This document shows, one piece after another, positions 36,385 to 47,282 of a stretch of 64,000 bases of DNA (the first letter of the stretch is position 1; each line of letters begins with the position of its first letter). Made by a program: the position numbers and the translations under genes. The notes beneath the pieces are model-generated. The model saw only the letters and a program-made list of their open reading frames with translations, did not search any database and was not told the origin of the DNA. The DNA comes from Lineus longissimus (lineage: Eukaryota; Nemertea; Pilidiophora; Heteronemertea; Lineidae), in contig NC_088310.1 of the NCBI RefSeq assembly GCF_910592395.1, positions 17,491,501 through 17,555,500 on the forward strand, given 5' to 3'.

Positions 36385-37155
36385 GGCTCTAGGAAAATTC
36401 GTCCCCAGAAAATTCGTCCCCGAGGAAAATTCGTCCCTGGATAATTCGTCCCCGAGGATAATTCGTCCCTGGAGAATTCGTCCCCGAGGATAATTTGTCC
36501 CTGGAAAATTCGTCCCCGAGGAAAATTTCGTCCCCGGAAAATATGTCCCCTAGGATAATTCGTCCCTGGGAAATTCGTCCTCAAAGATAATTCGTCCCTG
36601 GAAAATTGAACAAAAGTTGAAAGTTTCTGACATTACTTTCTAGGAATAACTACTACTTACTACTTTCGACTTTTCTCATTCATTATATCTCTCTTTACCA
36701 CTTAATACTACCCTACTAGCTAGTTACCTACTCCACTCTTTTCATAGTAGGTAGGGGTAGGCAGGTGAAATAATTTTTTTTTTCAAATAAGTATTTTTAC
36801 TGGTCAGAATGAAAGAAAAGCTCTAAACTCTTCAATAAAATATTTCGCCTGCCTAACTCTACCTACTATATAAATAGTGGGGTAGGTAACTAGCTAGTAT
36901 GGTAGTAAAGAGAGATGATACACTGAATGAGAAAAATCGAAAGTAGTAGTTATTACTACAGTCCATTCGACAAGACTTAAGAGAAAGTAAAGTCAAAAAC
37001 TTTCAACTTTGTAAAATATTCTGGGGACGAATTATCCTCGGGGACGAATTATCCTCGGGGACGAATTTTCCGGGGACGAATTTTCCTTGGGGACGAATTA
37101 TCCGGGGACGAATTTTCCGGGGACGAATTATCCGGGGACGAATTTTCCTGTAACC
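36385..37155. mobile_element. Foldback element with 9-bp target duplication
   Basis: Outer arms are arrays of AATTCGTCCCCGAGGAT-like units on the left (36391-36605) and their inverse on the right (37019-37152). Inner arms (about 36640-36770 and 36840-36960) are also inverted copies. The ends GG-AGGAAAATTCG and CGAATTTTCCT-CC are flanked by ATACATCTG at 36376-36384 and 37156-37164. Length 771 bp. Foldback architecture and a 9-bp duplication resemble Mutator-like/Foldback elements. No ORF. Confidence 0.75.
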
Positions 37156-38275
37156 ATACATCTGAGTATCAGAGTTCTAAAGTTCTAAAAGTTCATATTT
37201 ATCATGATGAAGTCAATGCCCTTGACTATGGAGTCAAAACCCATGCCCTGCATTGTGTGATGCAGGGGCTCATGGGGTACTCGGCCTGGTTATGGGTTTT
37301 CAGAATCCTTCCTCTTTTGGTGCGGGCTATTCATGTCTCGCTATCATCATCCATCATAGACAGACCCTGTCTGACTTGTGAACAATCCAAACGCGCTCAT
37401 CCTAAAGGTTCCTGTTCTATAAAAAGACGCACAAAGCTCAGCAGTGGTTTGCCGAGTTGAATTCGGTAAACTTCTTTGTTCGAATGATAGTGCCACTTTG
37501 AGATTTCTCTTGATTAGCAGAGATCGTCAAAATGGATGAGAATTCAGCCAAGTTGGCTGTGTTTGAGTCCAGTGGGTGCAGTACATCAGTAGGACGGTTC
37601 GTGGAGAAACCTGCGCTTTTTCTTTGAAAGTTTCTCAGATGATATATAGGGGGGACTATTGACAAGGATGAACAGAGCTTAGACCTGGTCTTTTTCTGAG
37701 GAAAATTCCCCCATTTCTTGCCCCTCCCCCTTGCTGCTGTCAACTGGTTGCGATCATGTAGTCAATATGGAACTTGGACTTCCACTGAACTTCCCAAGTA
37801 GTGCTGCGCTTGCATGACACCATCATCAGTATTATACACTCTACATAAAATGGGCAATCTTGTGTGATTTATGGGCACTGTGTGACCTCCCTAAATCATT
37901 TGTTGTCTTGCTAGTCTTTACAGAATGGGTTGACTCGGCACGTTGCACAGAAGGTCGGGAGCTAGCAACTCTTATCATTATTATACACATAGGGAAAAAT
38001 TAACTGCAATCTGACGTTGACAGTTTTATCATCTATTTTGATATGAAAATTAAGTTTATGGTCTACTTTATTTATGAATGCTCGGTTTTCCCTGTTCCCT
38101 GTACTTGCTGTAGTAATGGTAGTGATACTTAGTAGTGAATAAGATATGAAAAGTGGGATGACTAGAAGTGTATTGGCTGAGAGTTCTCATCCTCACAATT
38201 TGAATGCCTTGAATTTTGAAATTTTCAGAAGAAATATATTCTGATCTCTCCAGAACAACAATGCAGTTACCAGTA

Positions 38276-38453
38276 CAGTAGAACCTCTCTATTAAGGACA
38301 CTCTCATTACTGACAAATGTTGTCCATAACAGGGAGGTATCCTGACTAGAGAGGTCAAAATGAATGACGACAACCAATTTGGGACCAAAACAAGTGTCTT
38401 TTATAGAGAGGGTGTCCTTAATAGAGAGGTGTCCGCTAAGGGAGGTTCCGCTG
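38276..38453. mobile_element. Pogo-like MITE (family A)
   Basis: TA-CAGTAGAACCTCTC at the left; the right end GGTTCCGCTG has one change and is followed by TG instead of TA. 178 bp. Confidence 0.75.
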
Positions 38454-39312
38454 TGCACGATGTGGGTGAATCCCATAGCGTGTACAGCAGCTAGGGATAA
38501 ATCGTGATTTTCTGATATCAGCGAAGACCGATACTTTCACTTTGATGGATCTGAGTCAGAGCTTGGAACTGGTGTCAAGAATTGGCATGAACATCCGTGG
38601 AGTGGTGATAACTTGCTCTATTTGGATTTTTCGGTATCGTCTGAGAAGTCATGCTATTTCTTCTTTAAAAATTAGCTAGAAGAACCATTTAACATGAGGA
38701 AGAATTTCGCATCTCTTTCGAAAGTAGGTTTGGCCAATTTTAAGCCATATTGAGCTGCTTTCAAGACCAAATACCTGAGGTTTTTGCGTCCCGAGTGAGT
38801 GAGCATCAAGTCAAGATTTGCATTTGGCTAATTTTGTTTTGAACGATACTCCTACCCAATACTTGCCCACAAAGATTTAATTGGACATCCAAGTTTCATT
38901 TCTCCACAAGTTATCCTTGCAAGACGCATATGTCATCTTCTTGCTGCTGTGGTTCTGAGATGTCATGTCTCTGAAGGAAGTGCATACTTGACCTAAAACT
39001 TGATAGACGGGACTGTTTCCTCAACCAGTTGAGCACTTTGTAAGATTCTGCACTTCCTACTTTTAGTCTGATGAGATCTTGCAAACATTTCTGTGTGCAT
39101 TATAGGCAGGGCTAGCTTGGGTTCCCATATTTTTTCAGCGAATAGTTCATTGGAAGGGACTGTCCACTTATAAACCCAATTGAGATGATCTTGCTGTAAC
39201 AAAATTAAGAGATATCCATGAAGTCATTTGCAAAGTTACTTGTTTGTCACACACACCAGTCCCAGGGTTGTAGGGCCTTACGTGTCAAGATCCTAAGCAA
39301 TATCTTTGACAT

Positions 39313-39535
39313 CTGTGACTCGCTCTACCAAAACTAGGCGCTTGTCGCATCTGAACTCGACAGGTTGATACGGACTTGTTGTTCATTTCCCTATTGTAGA
39401 CCTTTTGTGAAATCTATTACAAACTGATTTGGTCACATTTCACAAAAGGCCTACAATAGGGAAATGAACAACAAGTCCGTATCAACCTGTCAAGTTGAGA
39501 TGCGACAAGCGCCTAGTTTTGGTAGAGCGGGTCAC
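39313..39535. mobile_element. Near-perfect palindromic element with long direct flank match
   Basis: Two arms of about 95 bp (GTGACTCGCTCTACCAAAAC inward to CCTATTGTAGACCTTTTGTG) are inverted around a loop of about 30 bp. The flanks carry ATCTTTGACAT at 39302-39312 and 39536-39546. Length 223 bp, non-coding. The transcript would form a long hairpin. Confidence 0.7.
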
Positions 39536-39949
39536 ATCTTTGACATGACACCCACACCAACTGTTGTGCTAGTACTGCTACTGCATTGATTAGTAGAATC
39601 GTTTGTTGTGATATCACTTGCATTACTCTCAGGTGAAAAGTTCAATCCATTCACGAATTTACTCATGATCAGTTATGTCACGTTGAATTCATACCAAATC
39701 TTAGCATATCAGAACCTGTTCTAAGATAGTTCTGAAAAGAGAACCTTTTGTGTTGATCTTTCAGTAAAGTTCCTGATAACTTAACAGAAAATGTGGATCT
39801 GAACTAAAAGTTGAGATGCACTGCCCCCCCCCCCCCATATTTTTGAATCTGGTAGTTGTTAGCAGGTGTGGCTGATTTATTCTGGTCAGGATCACAGCTC
39901 TGTGGAAAAGGTAAAGCACAAAAATTTGCCCCAAACAATGGAGAAAAGG

Positions 39950-40232
39950 AATAAATCATCGGTCTTACTTGAGCAAGGCACTTTATCCCACTTGCTTCTC
40001 TCCATCAAGGAGTAAATGGGTACCTCGCTGGCAGAGTTGGCACACTATGAATGTTAGTCCTGAGCACTGTATAGCTGCAGCTCGGACCTGTGATACTCTC
40101 AGAGAGTAGAGCTTGAATCATGAATGTACAGGCCAATAGCTAGGGGTAATAATGTGAAGCGCTTTGAGCGACTGAAACCAGTTGGATTTAGCGCTATATA
40201 AGTCTCATGATTAGTATTATTAAGCTATGTTG
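39950..40232 (+). mobile_element. SINE-like copy with L2/CR1-type tail
   Basis: Contains GGCACTTTATCCCACTTGCT and CAAGGAGTAAATGGGTACC, then GAAGCGCTTTGAGCG ... TAGCGCTATATAAG and a short ATTATTA end. This body-plus-tail arrangement is common in SINEs of marine invertebrates. The 5' end was not defined and no clear RNA polymerase III boxes were confirmed. Confidence 0.5.
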
Positions 40233-41574
40233 CTCTCATTTCTCAGATGGACCTTGATGGTTTGAAATGAACATTTTGCGTTTCACTTGCACTATGCAGC
40301 CCCTTGCAACATGTCTCCTGAATAGCGACAATGGTATTTATAACGGTGGGTCCACGGTGAGCGACAATGAATGATGTTATTCTATTGTTTGGGTCGTTTG
40401 TATCACCATCCGATTGAATAAGATCCTCAGGGCACTTCCCAAGCCTTTGTCCCCTTTGTGAGCCTGGTCTTGATTTGACCCCTTCCTGCTCAGTTTGGAC
40501 CTGTGTATGCTATTCCCCAGTGCAGGCTGGCTGAGGGTAGCAAGTGGGGTCTCACTAAATTAAGAGTCATGAGCCGCGATACCAAGTACCTAGCAATATG
40601 TAAATTGCCACTGAGAATCTCAGATTTCTTCAGAATGACAAACTAAACAGATGAGGTTACTGACCAATACAATGGATAGTGTAAAGAAAACAGTTTGTGC
40701 ATGAAAAAAATAAAGAAATACGGAAAAAATTGTGATTCTCCAAGTCTAATTTACCTATTAGATGATACAATGGGTAAAGTTGTTGGGGACAAATTTCGGA
40801 GCCAAAGGTTACCAGTTTCTTTTTCTTTGACCTACATGAAAGGAAGGGTTAAGGAAGGAATATGCTCTGTAAGCTAAAGAATGTATTGTACAATGTACGT
40901 TAATTGAAAGCCATCAATTTCAGCAGGATCATCATCATAAATGAGGCAGGTAGAATGATAGTCTACTCTGAAAGTGCAAACGCACCTGATCATTAAATGA
41001 AAATATTAGGTGTTCAAATGGTTACTGTAAACCCCTTTATTTTCACAGGTTCAATATTACTGTGCGAGGGTAACGATATAGCCCTTTTGCTAGTCGATTT
41101 CAAGAAACTTTTTTTGTGGTGATGATGAGAGGCCCCCTTCTGACATTTGTTCAATTAGCTATCCAACAGGTGAATTGGTGAATTACATTTACTGCTGTTT
41201 GCATGATAATTGCTATACCCCAATGCCAAATCACTGGCCATAGCAGGCTTTCTATGAGAGGCTAGCGTTGAAGCTATAAAAGCTACATATCCAAAGTGTT
41301 GCTTGTTTGAAATGTTGGTCAGAACTTGACCTGAGAAGATGCCGGTTTTGTCTGGGAATGTGAACCAGCTGATTCAATCTATCACTAGCCATCATCACAA
41401 CCTCTCACTGAATGGCGAAGCAGAGAACACCCAGTTCGTGCAATATTGAAAAGCCTTTTGAAAATGGTTCCATTGATACTGGTCAGAAGTAACATCCTGT
41501 TGCAGTGACTTCTGCAACTTCTGATGATGCTATTCTCAATGTTTGGTTGCACCATTAAGAGGACTCCTGGATCC

Positions 41575-41842
41575 CCAATATCCGGTTTTTGCAATCTGAC
41601 TGCTCTGCCCATATCCGTTTTTTGCAATCTGACTGCTCTGCCCATATCCTTTTTTTGCAATCTGACTGCTCTGCCCATATCCTTTTTTTGCAATCTGACT
41701 GCTCTGCCCATATCCGTTTTTTGCAATCTGACTGCTCTGCCCATCCGTTTTTTGCAATCTGACTGCTCTGCCCATATGCGTTTTTTGCAATCTGACTGCT
41801 CTGCCCATATGCATTTTTTGCAATCTGACTGCTCTGCCCATC
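41575..41842 (+). repeat. 33-bp minisatellite
   Basis: Eight copies of a 33-bp unit (one shortened to 30 bp) with GCAATCTGACTGCTCTGCCC and a T6-8 tract. Because 33 and 30 are multiples of three, several frames on both strands stay open across it. Confidence 0.92.
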
Positions 41843-44800
41843 CATGTGGGCGTGCCTCATCTAAAAAAGACTTGTGGAGAACACTTGCCCAGTCGAGAAA
41901 TGGGATCACCTCAAGCCCTGAATGAGAAGAAAACTGCTAAATATATTTGAGACATATTTTGATCTCTATAAACTTACCATAGCCAGTCTAGTCGGTCATT
42001 TTGTAAGCTTGTCCTGTTGAAAGCAAGCAACTTCACATTCAAGCCAGATTTTAAAAAGCAGCACCCGTAGAAAAACATCACACTGCCCTTCCAGGACAGA
42101 TGTTCACCCACATTGTTGTCATTTACGGCTTACAAATACAATACATTTTAATAGTCTTTTCTGATCAAGTTGTCCTTAATTAGCCCTGGTTCAGAGTGAA
42201 AAATTTGCAATGTACCCTGGTCGGCCACAGATGAATGCTTTGCTAATCACATTCATAACATATCATGTCAGCATCGATCAATGTCGATATCATTAATGGT
42301 ATCTAATTAGTTGGGGCATGGAAAATCTCAGCAAAATGCACTGGCCTCCCTGCAGATCAGTTTGGCTTCAAAATATCAATCTGGTCATGGACATTAGAAC
42401 ATTGTAGAAAAGTGTTTCCTTGAGTGCTCTGAGTACACATGGAGCAACGCTTTGCTTTGGGTTTCGAGCAAATCTCTTCACCATTCCATGTGTCTGTGAT
42501 GAATGTACTAGAAATAACAGAAGTGCTTTACTGTTGATAAGTATTTGCCCGTGGGCTGGTGTACTGCATTGAAGTTTGATCCACCTATAGAGGATGGAGA
42601 ACCACAATTAAGCCATCTTGACACACAAGGCTCCGAGATCGCAGGGTCGCTTTGGTGAGCTCTATATTAGACTGCCTGTTATCAAGGTGGGGATTGGACG
42701 AATATTGGGGTATGATGCAGGAAGCAGCCCTATGCAGTGAATGAAAAATAAAGAATTTATTCCTTTACGGTTATTGCTGGTGATGCCCATCAATAACATC
42801 ATCATGCTTTTGACAACATTATCCTTGATGCCATCTCAAGATATTGGTTGGAATTCTTTATTCTGTTAAGGTAGCCCATCAATATTTTAGCATTCTTGTT
42901 GTGATGTGGTCCCTATGAGGATTCTAACAACGCCGGGTTTGTTGCGCTTGGCAAGGTTACGTTGTCACTACATATTTGCTGATATCATTCATATGACTAC
43001 GAATGGTAGCTGCTTCATGAAGCGGTTTCCTTGTATCCCTAAAGCAAAGAAATCTGGACACCAAGTCTGCTAATAACCCTTTTGTGAAAATTTGCTGTGA
43101 ACCAACCTAGCATACCTTTCTTTTTTGACTCCTGACAGCAACCCTTCTCTAATCTCAACTGTTTCCACTCTGCTTTCTCAAAATAGGCTACTTTGGCTTA
43201 TTATCCCTATGTATTTTGTCTTAAAGAGATCCATTCGTGGCTCAAGTCTTTATTTAGACGAGCTGAACGTGGTAAAAATAACTAAAGTTGTGATTGTTTC
43301 TTATGTAGCTCATTGGCGACATAATCATCTACCGGAGGGGAACTCGAAATTGCTAACATTTACCATTGGGAGCTTATTCCTGCCCTTGGTTTTAACCGGG
43401 CCATTCAAAACTCCCCACTTTTATAAGCGTTTCCTTTAAATACTTATCATTTCTCTTCATCGCAGCCATGCCCACGGCCCAATCTCTCTCTATCACTTTT
43501 AAACCTTATTGCAGCTACTCGCTCTTCCAGCTCTTCATGGTTTACTCACTAAAGTTCTTACACCCATTCTGGACTCTGTTTAGATGAACTGTTTGATAGC
43601 AAATCCAAGATAAAGTAAAAGGTGAACGAAAATGTTAGAAGTATATACCCTCTAATCTTTAGCTCGATATCAGTATTCTGAGATTGCAGTGTAAACCTAT
43701 GATGCTGTACTTTCTGAGGTACTTGGAAGCCATGTTGCAGATTTATGATAAATGTTTTCTGATATGGTCTGAAGTGGCCGTGTCTCCTGCCATTTTGCTT
43801 AGCAAGAACTTGGTTGTGGGTGTAGATATTGGTTTATGGAGACTTAAGGCATCATCTAATGGAAGAGACGTATGTTTGAATGCCATTCACAGAAGATGTA
43901 CTTTTATTTTGGAAGACAGATTTTAAAAGGAAGTAGCCTACATTTTATACTTCGTATACCAGTCAGGGCATCACTTGGCAGGCTCGATGAAACAAGCTGT
44001 TTGTCAGGCAAAATACCTTCCTTAGCTGTATCCTGACTGACTCCAAATAAGCTGTTTGGTATACAATCAAACATTGTTGCTGTTTTCTGACTGACGCAAG
44101 CTATGATTGCTGTTAGTTTGGCAGGGAATATCTGTTATAAACAACTGGTACAGCAACTGTTTAGTGGGGGGACAGACAGCCTCAGCTATTGGGACTCAAA
44201 CAAGCTTGAAGCTGTTTTGTTGGAAAGGGAAGTCATTGACCTTAGTTCAGTCAACCTCTTCTTCTTCTGTGTTTGTTGTGTAGTTGGGGTGGAGGTCTAA
44301 TTCACCTGGGTCTTTGCCATTAGCTGTTAGTAGGCTATTGACCGCCTCATATTGCGACTGAAAATGCCCAAGTGAACCAGCTAAAGCAAGGAAGAGCTTC
44401 AATAGATCTTTCCTGATCAATTTGTACCTGCCCAGCCAATCAATGATACCTTGCCACTTTTTCCTCCCAGAGAGATTGCAGGGCAGGTGAACCCCAAATA
44501 TAAATGGAACGGTTTCCAATTTTCCTCTGAACAAAATGGCTGAAAAAATAGCTGCTGATACATCATCAATCAATTTATCTTCAACTCAGCATCAGTTGTT
44601 TATCAAACTTTGTCTGTCTGGTTTCTAATTTGAAGAATTTATGTTCAGAATGGTTAATATAGTTAGGAAAATCCATGTGCGGTTTTAAAATAGTGATTTG
44701 CTTGTAAAACTTTCCAATCGGTGATTGATGAGTTTTGAGCTGAACGTGTTTGAATATTGGATTCCATGTTATTGACTTCCCTTTAGGATTGGTGTTCATG

Positions 44801-45429
44801 GTCCTTCTTTCTTGTATTTAGTGCCAAAGCTTCTTGGTATGATTCTGCATCGTTATCTGATTATCATGACGTGTGATTCATTTGAGATATCTACTTGTTT
44901 TCTGTGATGTGAAACATCAAGTTTGACCATTTGAGAGGAGATGGTCAGCTAGGCTTTACTTTCTTAAAAATTTTGGGTTTGAGCAGCAGATTAAACTCAT
45001 GTCTGCCAGCGGTTCAAGACCAGTTCAAATGATTTGAGGATAAGGAGTTCTGTATTGGTAACCGGTTATCAGTTGAAATCAGATACAAGGGCAATACAGG
45101 CCACAAATCTCATGCAGATCTTCTAATGATCACCAAGAATGTCCGAGGCATTCTTCCAACACCCCTTTGATTACGAGTGGAATTGCTCGATGGCTGGGTG
45201 AACAGGAAGGGGCGGCATGTTCGTTTCACAGCTGAGCTGGTGGACATCGACGCTAGCTGGAAACGAATGGTGGAGCAGGAACTGAAGATGTGTTCAGAGA
45301 TAACGCTTCAGGAAAAGAGATCTCAAAGCAGGAGCCAATGGCAATGTTGAAATGTACCTTTGGCAAACTGTTAGTTTGTTCTTGAATGGATTCATCTGTT
45401 CACGAGTATGTTATAGATTAAATAAAGTT

Positions 45430-45692
45430 TATCTTTGCACAAGACTGTAAATTAATGAAACATACCTTGACGTTTCATAAAAACCATTTCATCAGAAGAA
45501 ATGATTCTCATATTGACTGCTAGGGGTAGACGAGGGAGCCTTCAAACCTTCTCACGTATGGGACCACGCATTGGCCGCTTCCCCTAGCGGTCAATAGGAG
45601 AACCACTTCTTCTGATGAAATGGTTTGAGTAACCATGAAACATCAAGGTATATGTTTCATTAATTTACTGTTTCGTGCAAAGATAAAATTTT
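45430..45692. mobile_element. Inverted-repeat element, about 260 bp
   Basis: Arms of roughly 110 bp are inverted: TTTATCTTTGCAC and TGTAAATTAATGAAACAT on the left, ATGTTTCATTAATTTACTG and GTGCAAAGATAAA on the right, with a shared CCATTTCATCAGAAGAA block inside. No ORF and no clear target duplication. Confidence 0.6.
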
Positions 45693-46979
45693 TCCAATGT
45701 TAGTTTGTTTATTTTGAAGTATTGTAAGGGAGTTGTCCCTACATGATCTCTCACGTGACACCTCACCACACTGTGCCATGCGAGTGTCCCTCTCTGCTGT
45801 GTCTAAGAGCCCTTTAGTCTGCTTGTTTATGCTACTTTTGCGAGACGATCTAAGCACTTTCTGGCCATGAAAGAGCACTATGAAATTGCGAATATTACTT
45901 TGTTGAGTACCTTGGAGTGCCACTCAGTCATGGTGTGATGTACATTGAACAACCATCTATTTCATCATTAGTTCTGGTATTTGAAATTTCCGCTTCATTA
46001 CCTGGTTACTGCTAAAAAACCGGTATCTCTTATATTGGCAGAATAAAAAGTTATCTTTGGCTTTGAATGATAAATTCCAGCACAGTACGACTTTGACAAG
46101 TTTTGACTTCGAATAAACAGTGGAATAGCAGCTTTGGAAAGCGCTGTCTGTCTTTAATTTCAAAGGTTAGGAGTCGCTTTGTTGTTTGAAACTATGAACT
46201 GACCGAAGGCGAAGTAGCTTGTGGATGTTTTAGAAATAGCTAACACTTGGTTAATCTTCCCACACCTTAGCTGTTAGATATATGAGCGCAGTCATGTTTT
46301 GGATCCCGCTTACATACTCTGATCATCAATCTTGCAACTTTTTCCATCATCAGTCAGCAGTATTTATTGAAACTAGATCATTTTAAGATTGATTTCATGG
46401 AGCAAGTCTTTGATACAACTTTCGTAATCAATCAATAATAAAGTCTTGGGGCAATCCACCGATTCATGTGTTGATCCCAGTTGATTAATGAGGAATGTAG
46501 TTCTTTTGGCTTCGTTTGCCGGAGTTCGATAATCAAAGGAATTGGCAGTTTCAAAATTCTTGTCTGGTCTTGCAGATAACTGATCACCGATCTACATTGT
46601 AATTATTTTATATTTGAAATGTTGCTTTAGATCGAGATTGAAACGTGTCAATTTCATAACACTTTGAAACCATAAAATGGTTGCTTACAATGGCTTTGTT
46701 TGCGAATCGACACAAATTGACTGTTCACCCAAGATGGCGCTCACAGCGTGTTGCCAAGAATTAGTATTACTCAGTGAAGAGGATTCCATGGCATTGTAAC
46801 CACCAGAACCCTTGGTTGATCTGTGATGACCAGAAGCATGACAAGTGGACATCCAACCCATTTGCTGGCTCCAATTGACAAGAGTGTGGATTCAAATTGC
46901 CCAAGATCCTAATTCGAGACTGTGACCTTGCCCTTGGTGACTTTAACCTTGACCTCGATCTCTCCCTTTCTACTTGCAG

Positions 46980-47282
46980 GTCCAAATGGAGCCTACTCAC
47001 AGGACAATTTTTACTTCAGTGTCAAGCCAGAGAGCCAAGACGTTATAGAGGGCGAGAAAGTTATATTACGATGTGATGTCTCAAATAGGAAACTTATAGT
47101 TTTTCATTGGACGTTAGACGAAAAGCAATTATTAAACACATCCCGGCGATTTCAGGACGGGAGTAATCTTATAATAACGCGGGTTAATCGGGGTGAGGAT
47201 GTGGGGAGTTTCCTCTGTATAGCCACAAATGATTCGACAGGATACTCATTGAAAAGTAAAGAAGCCGTACTGAATATTTTAT
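46980..47282 (+). CDS. PTK7: PTK7-like receptor, exon 2 (first Ig domain)
   Basis: Acceptor TACTTGCAG|GT and donor TTTTAT|GTAAGT bound a 303-nt exon, phase 1 at both ends, encoding one I-set Ig domain. It shows 'SQDVIEGEKVILRCDV' with the first Cys, 'FHWTLDEKQLL' with the core Trp, 'RRFQDGSNLIIT', then 'EDVGSFLCIATNDSTGYS' with the second Cys. This matches my memory of the first Ig domain of PTK7 (SQD...LLRCEV, YWLLDG, RRF..GSSL, DSGTFQCVARDD..TG), more closely than other Ig receptors I know. PTK7/Off-track is a pseudokinase co-receptor in planar cell polarity and Wnt signalling. Later Ig domains, the transmembrane segment and the kinase-like domain were not found in the window. Another Ig-superfamily protein remains possible. 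Confidence 0.75.

Larger units (their letters stand above)
31904..46979 (+). other. Intron 1 of the PTK7-like gene (repeat-rich)
   Basis: 15 kb with no supported coding exon. It holds pogo-like MITEs, a 67-bp and a 33-bp minisatellite, a foldback element, a long palindrome, a SINE-like copy and another inverted-repeat element, all listed separately. The remaining stretches show nothing I can name. Confidence 0.55.

Noticed and set aside
41385-41909. 174-aa and related ORFs on both strands
   Set aside because: Produced by a 33-bp tandem repeat; no flanking gene structure.
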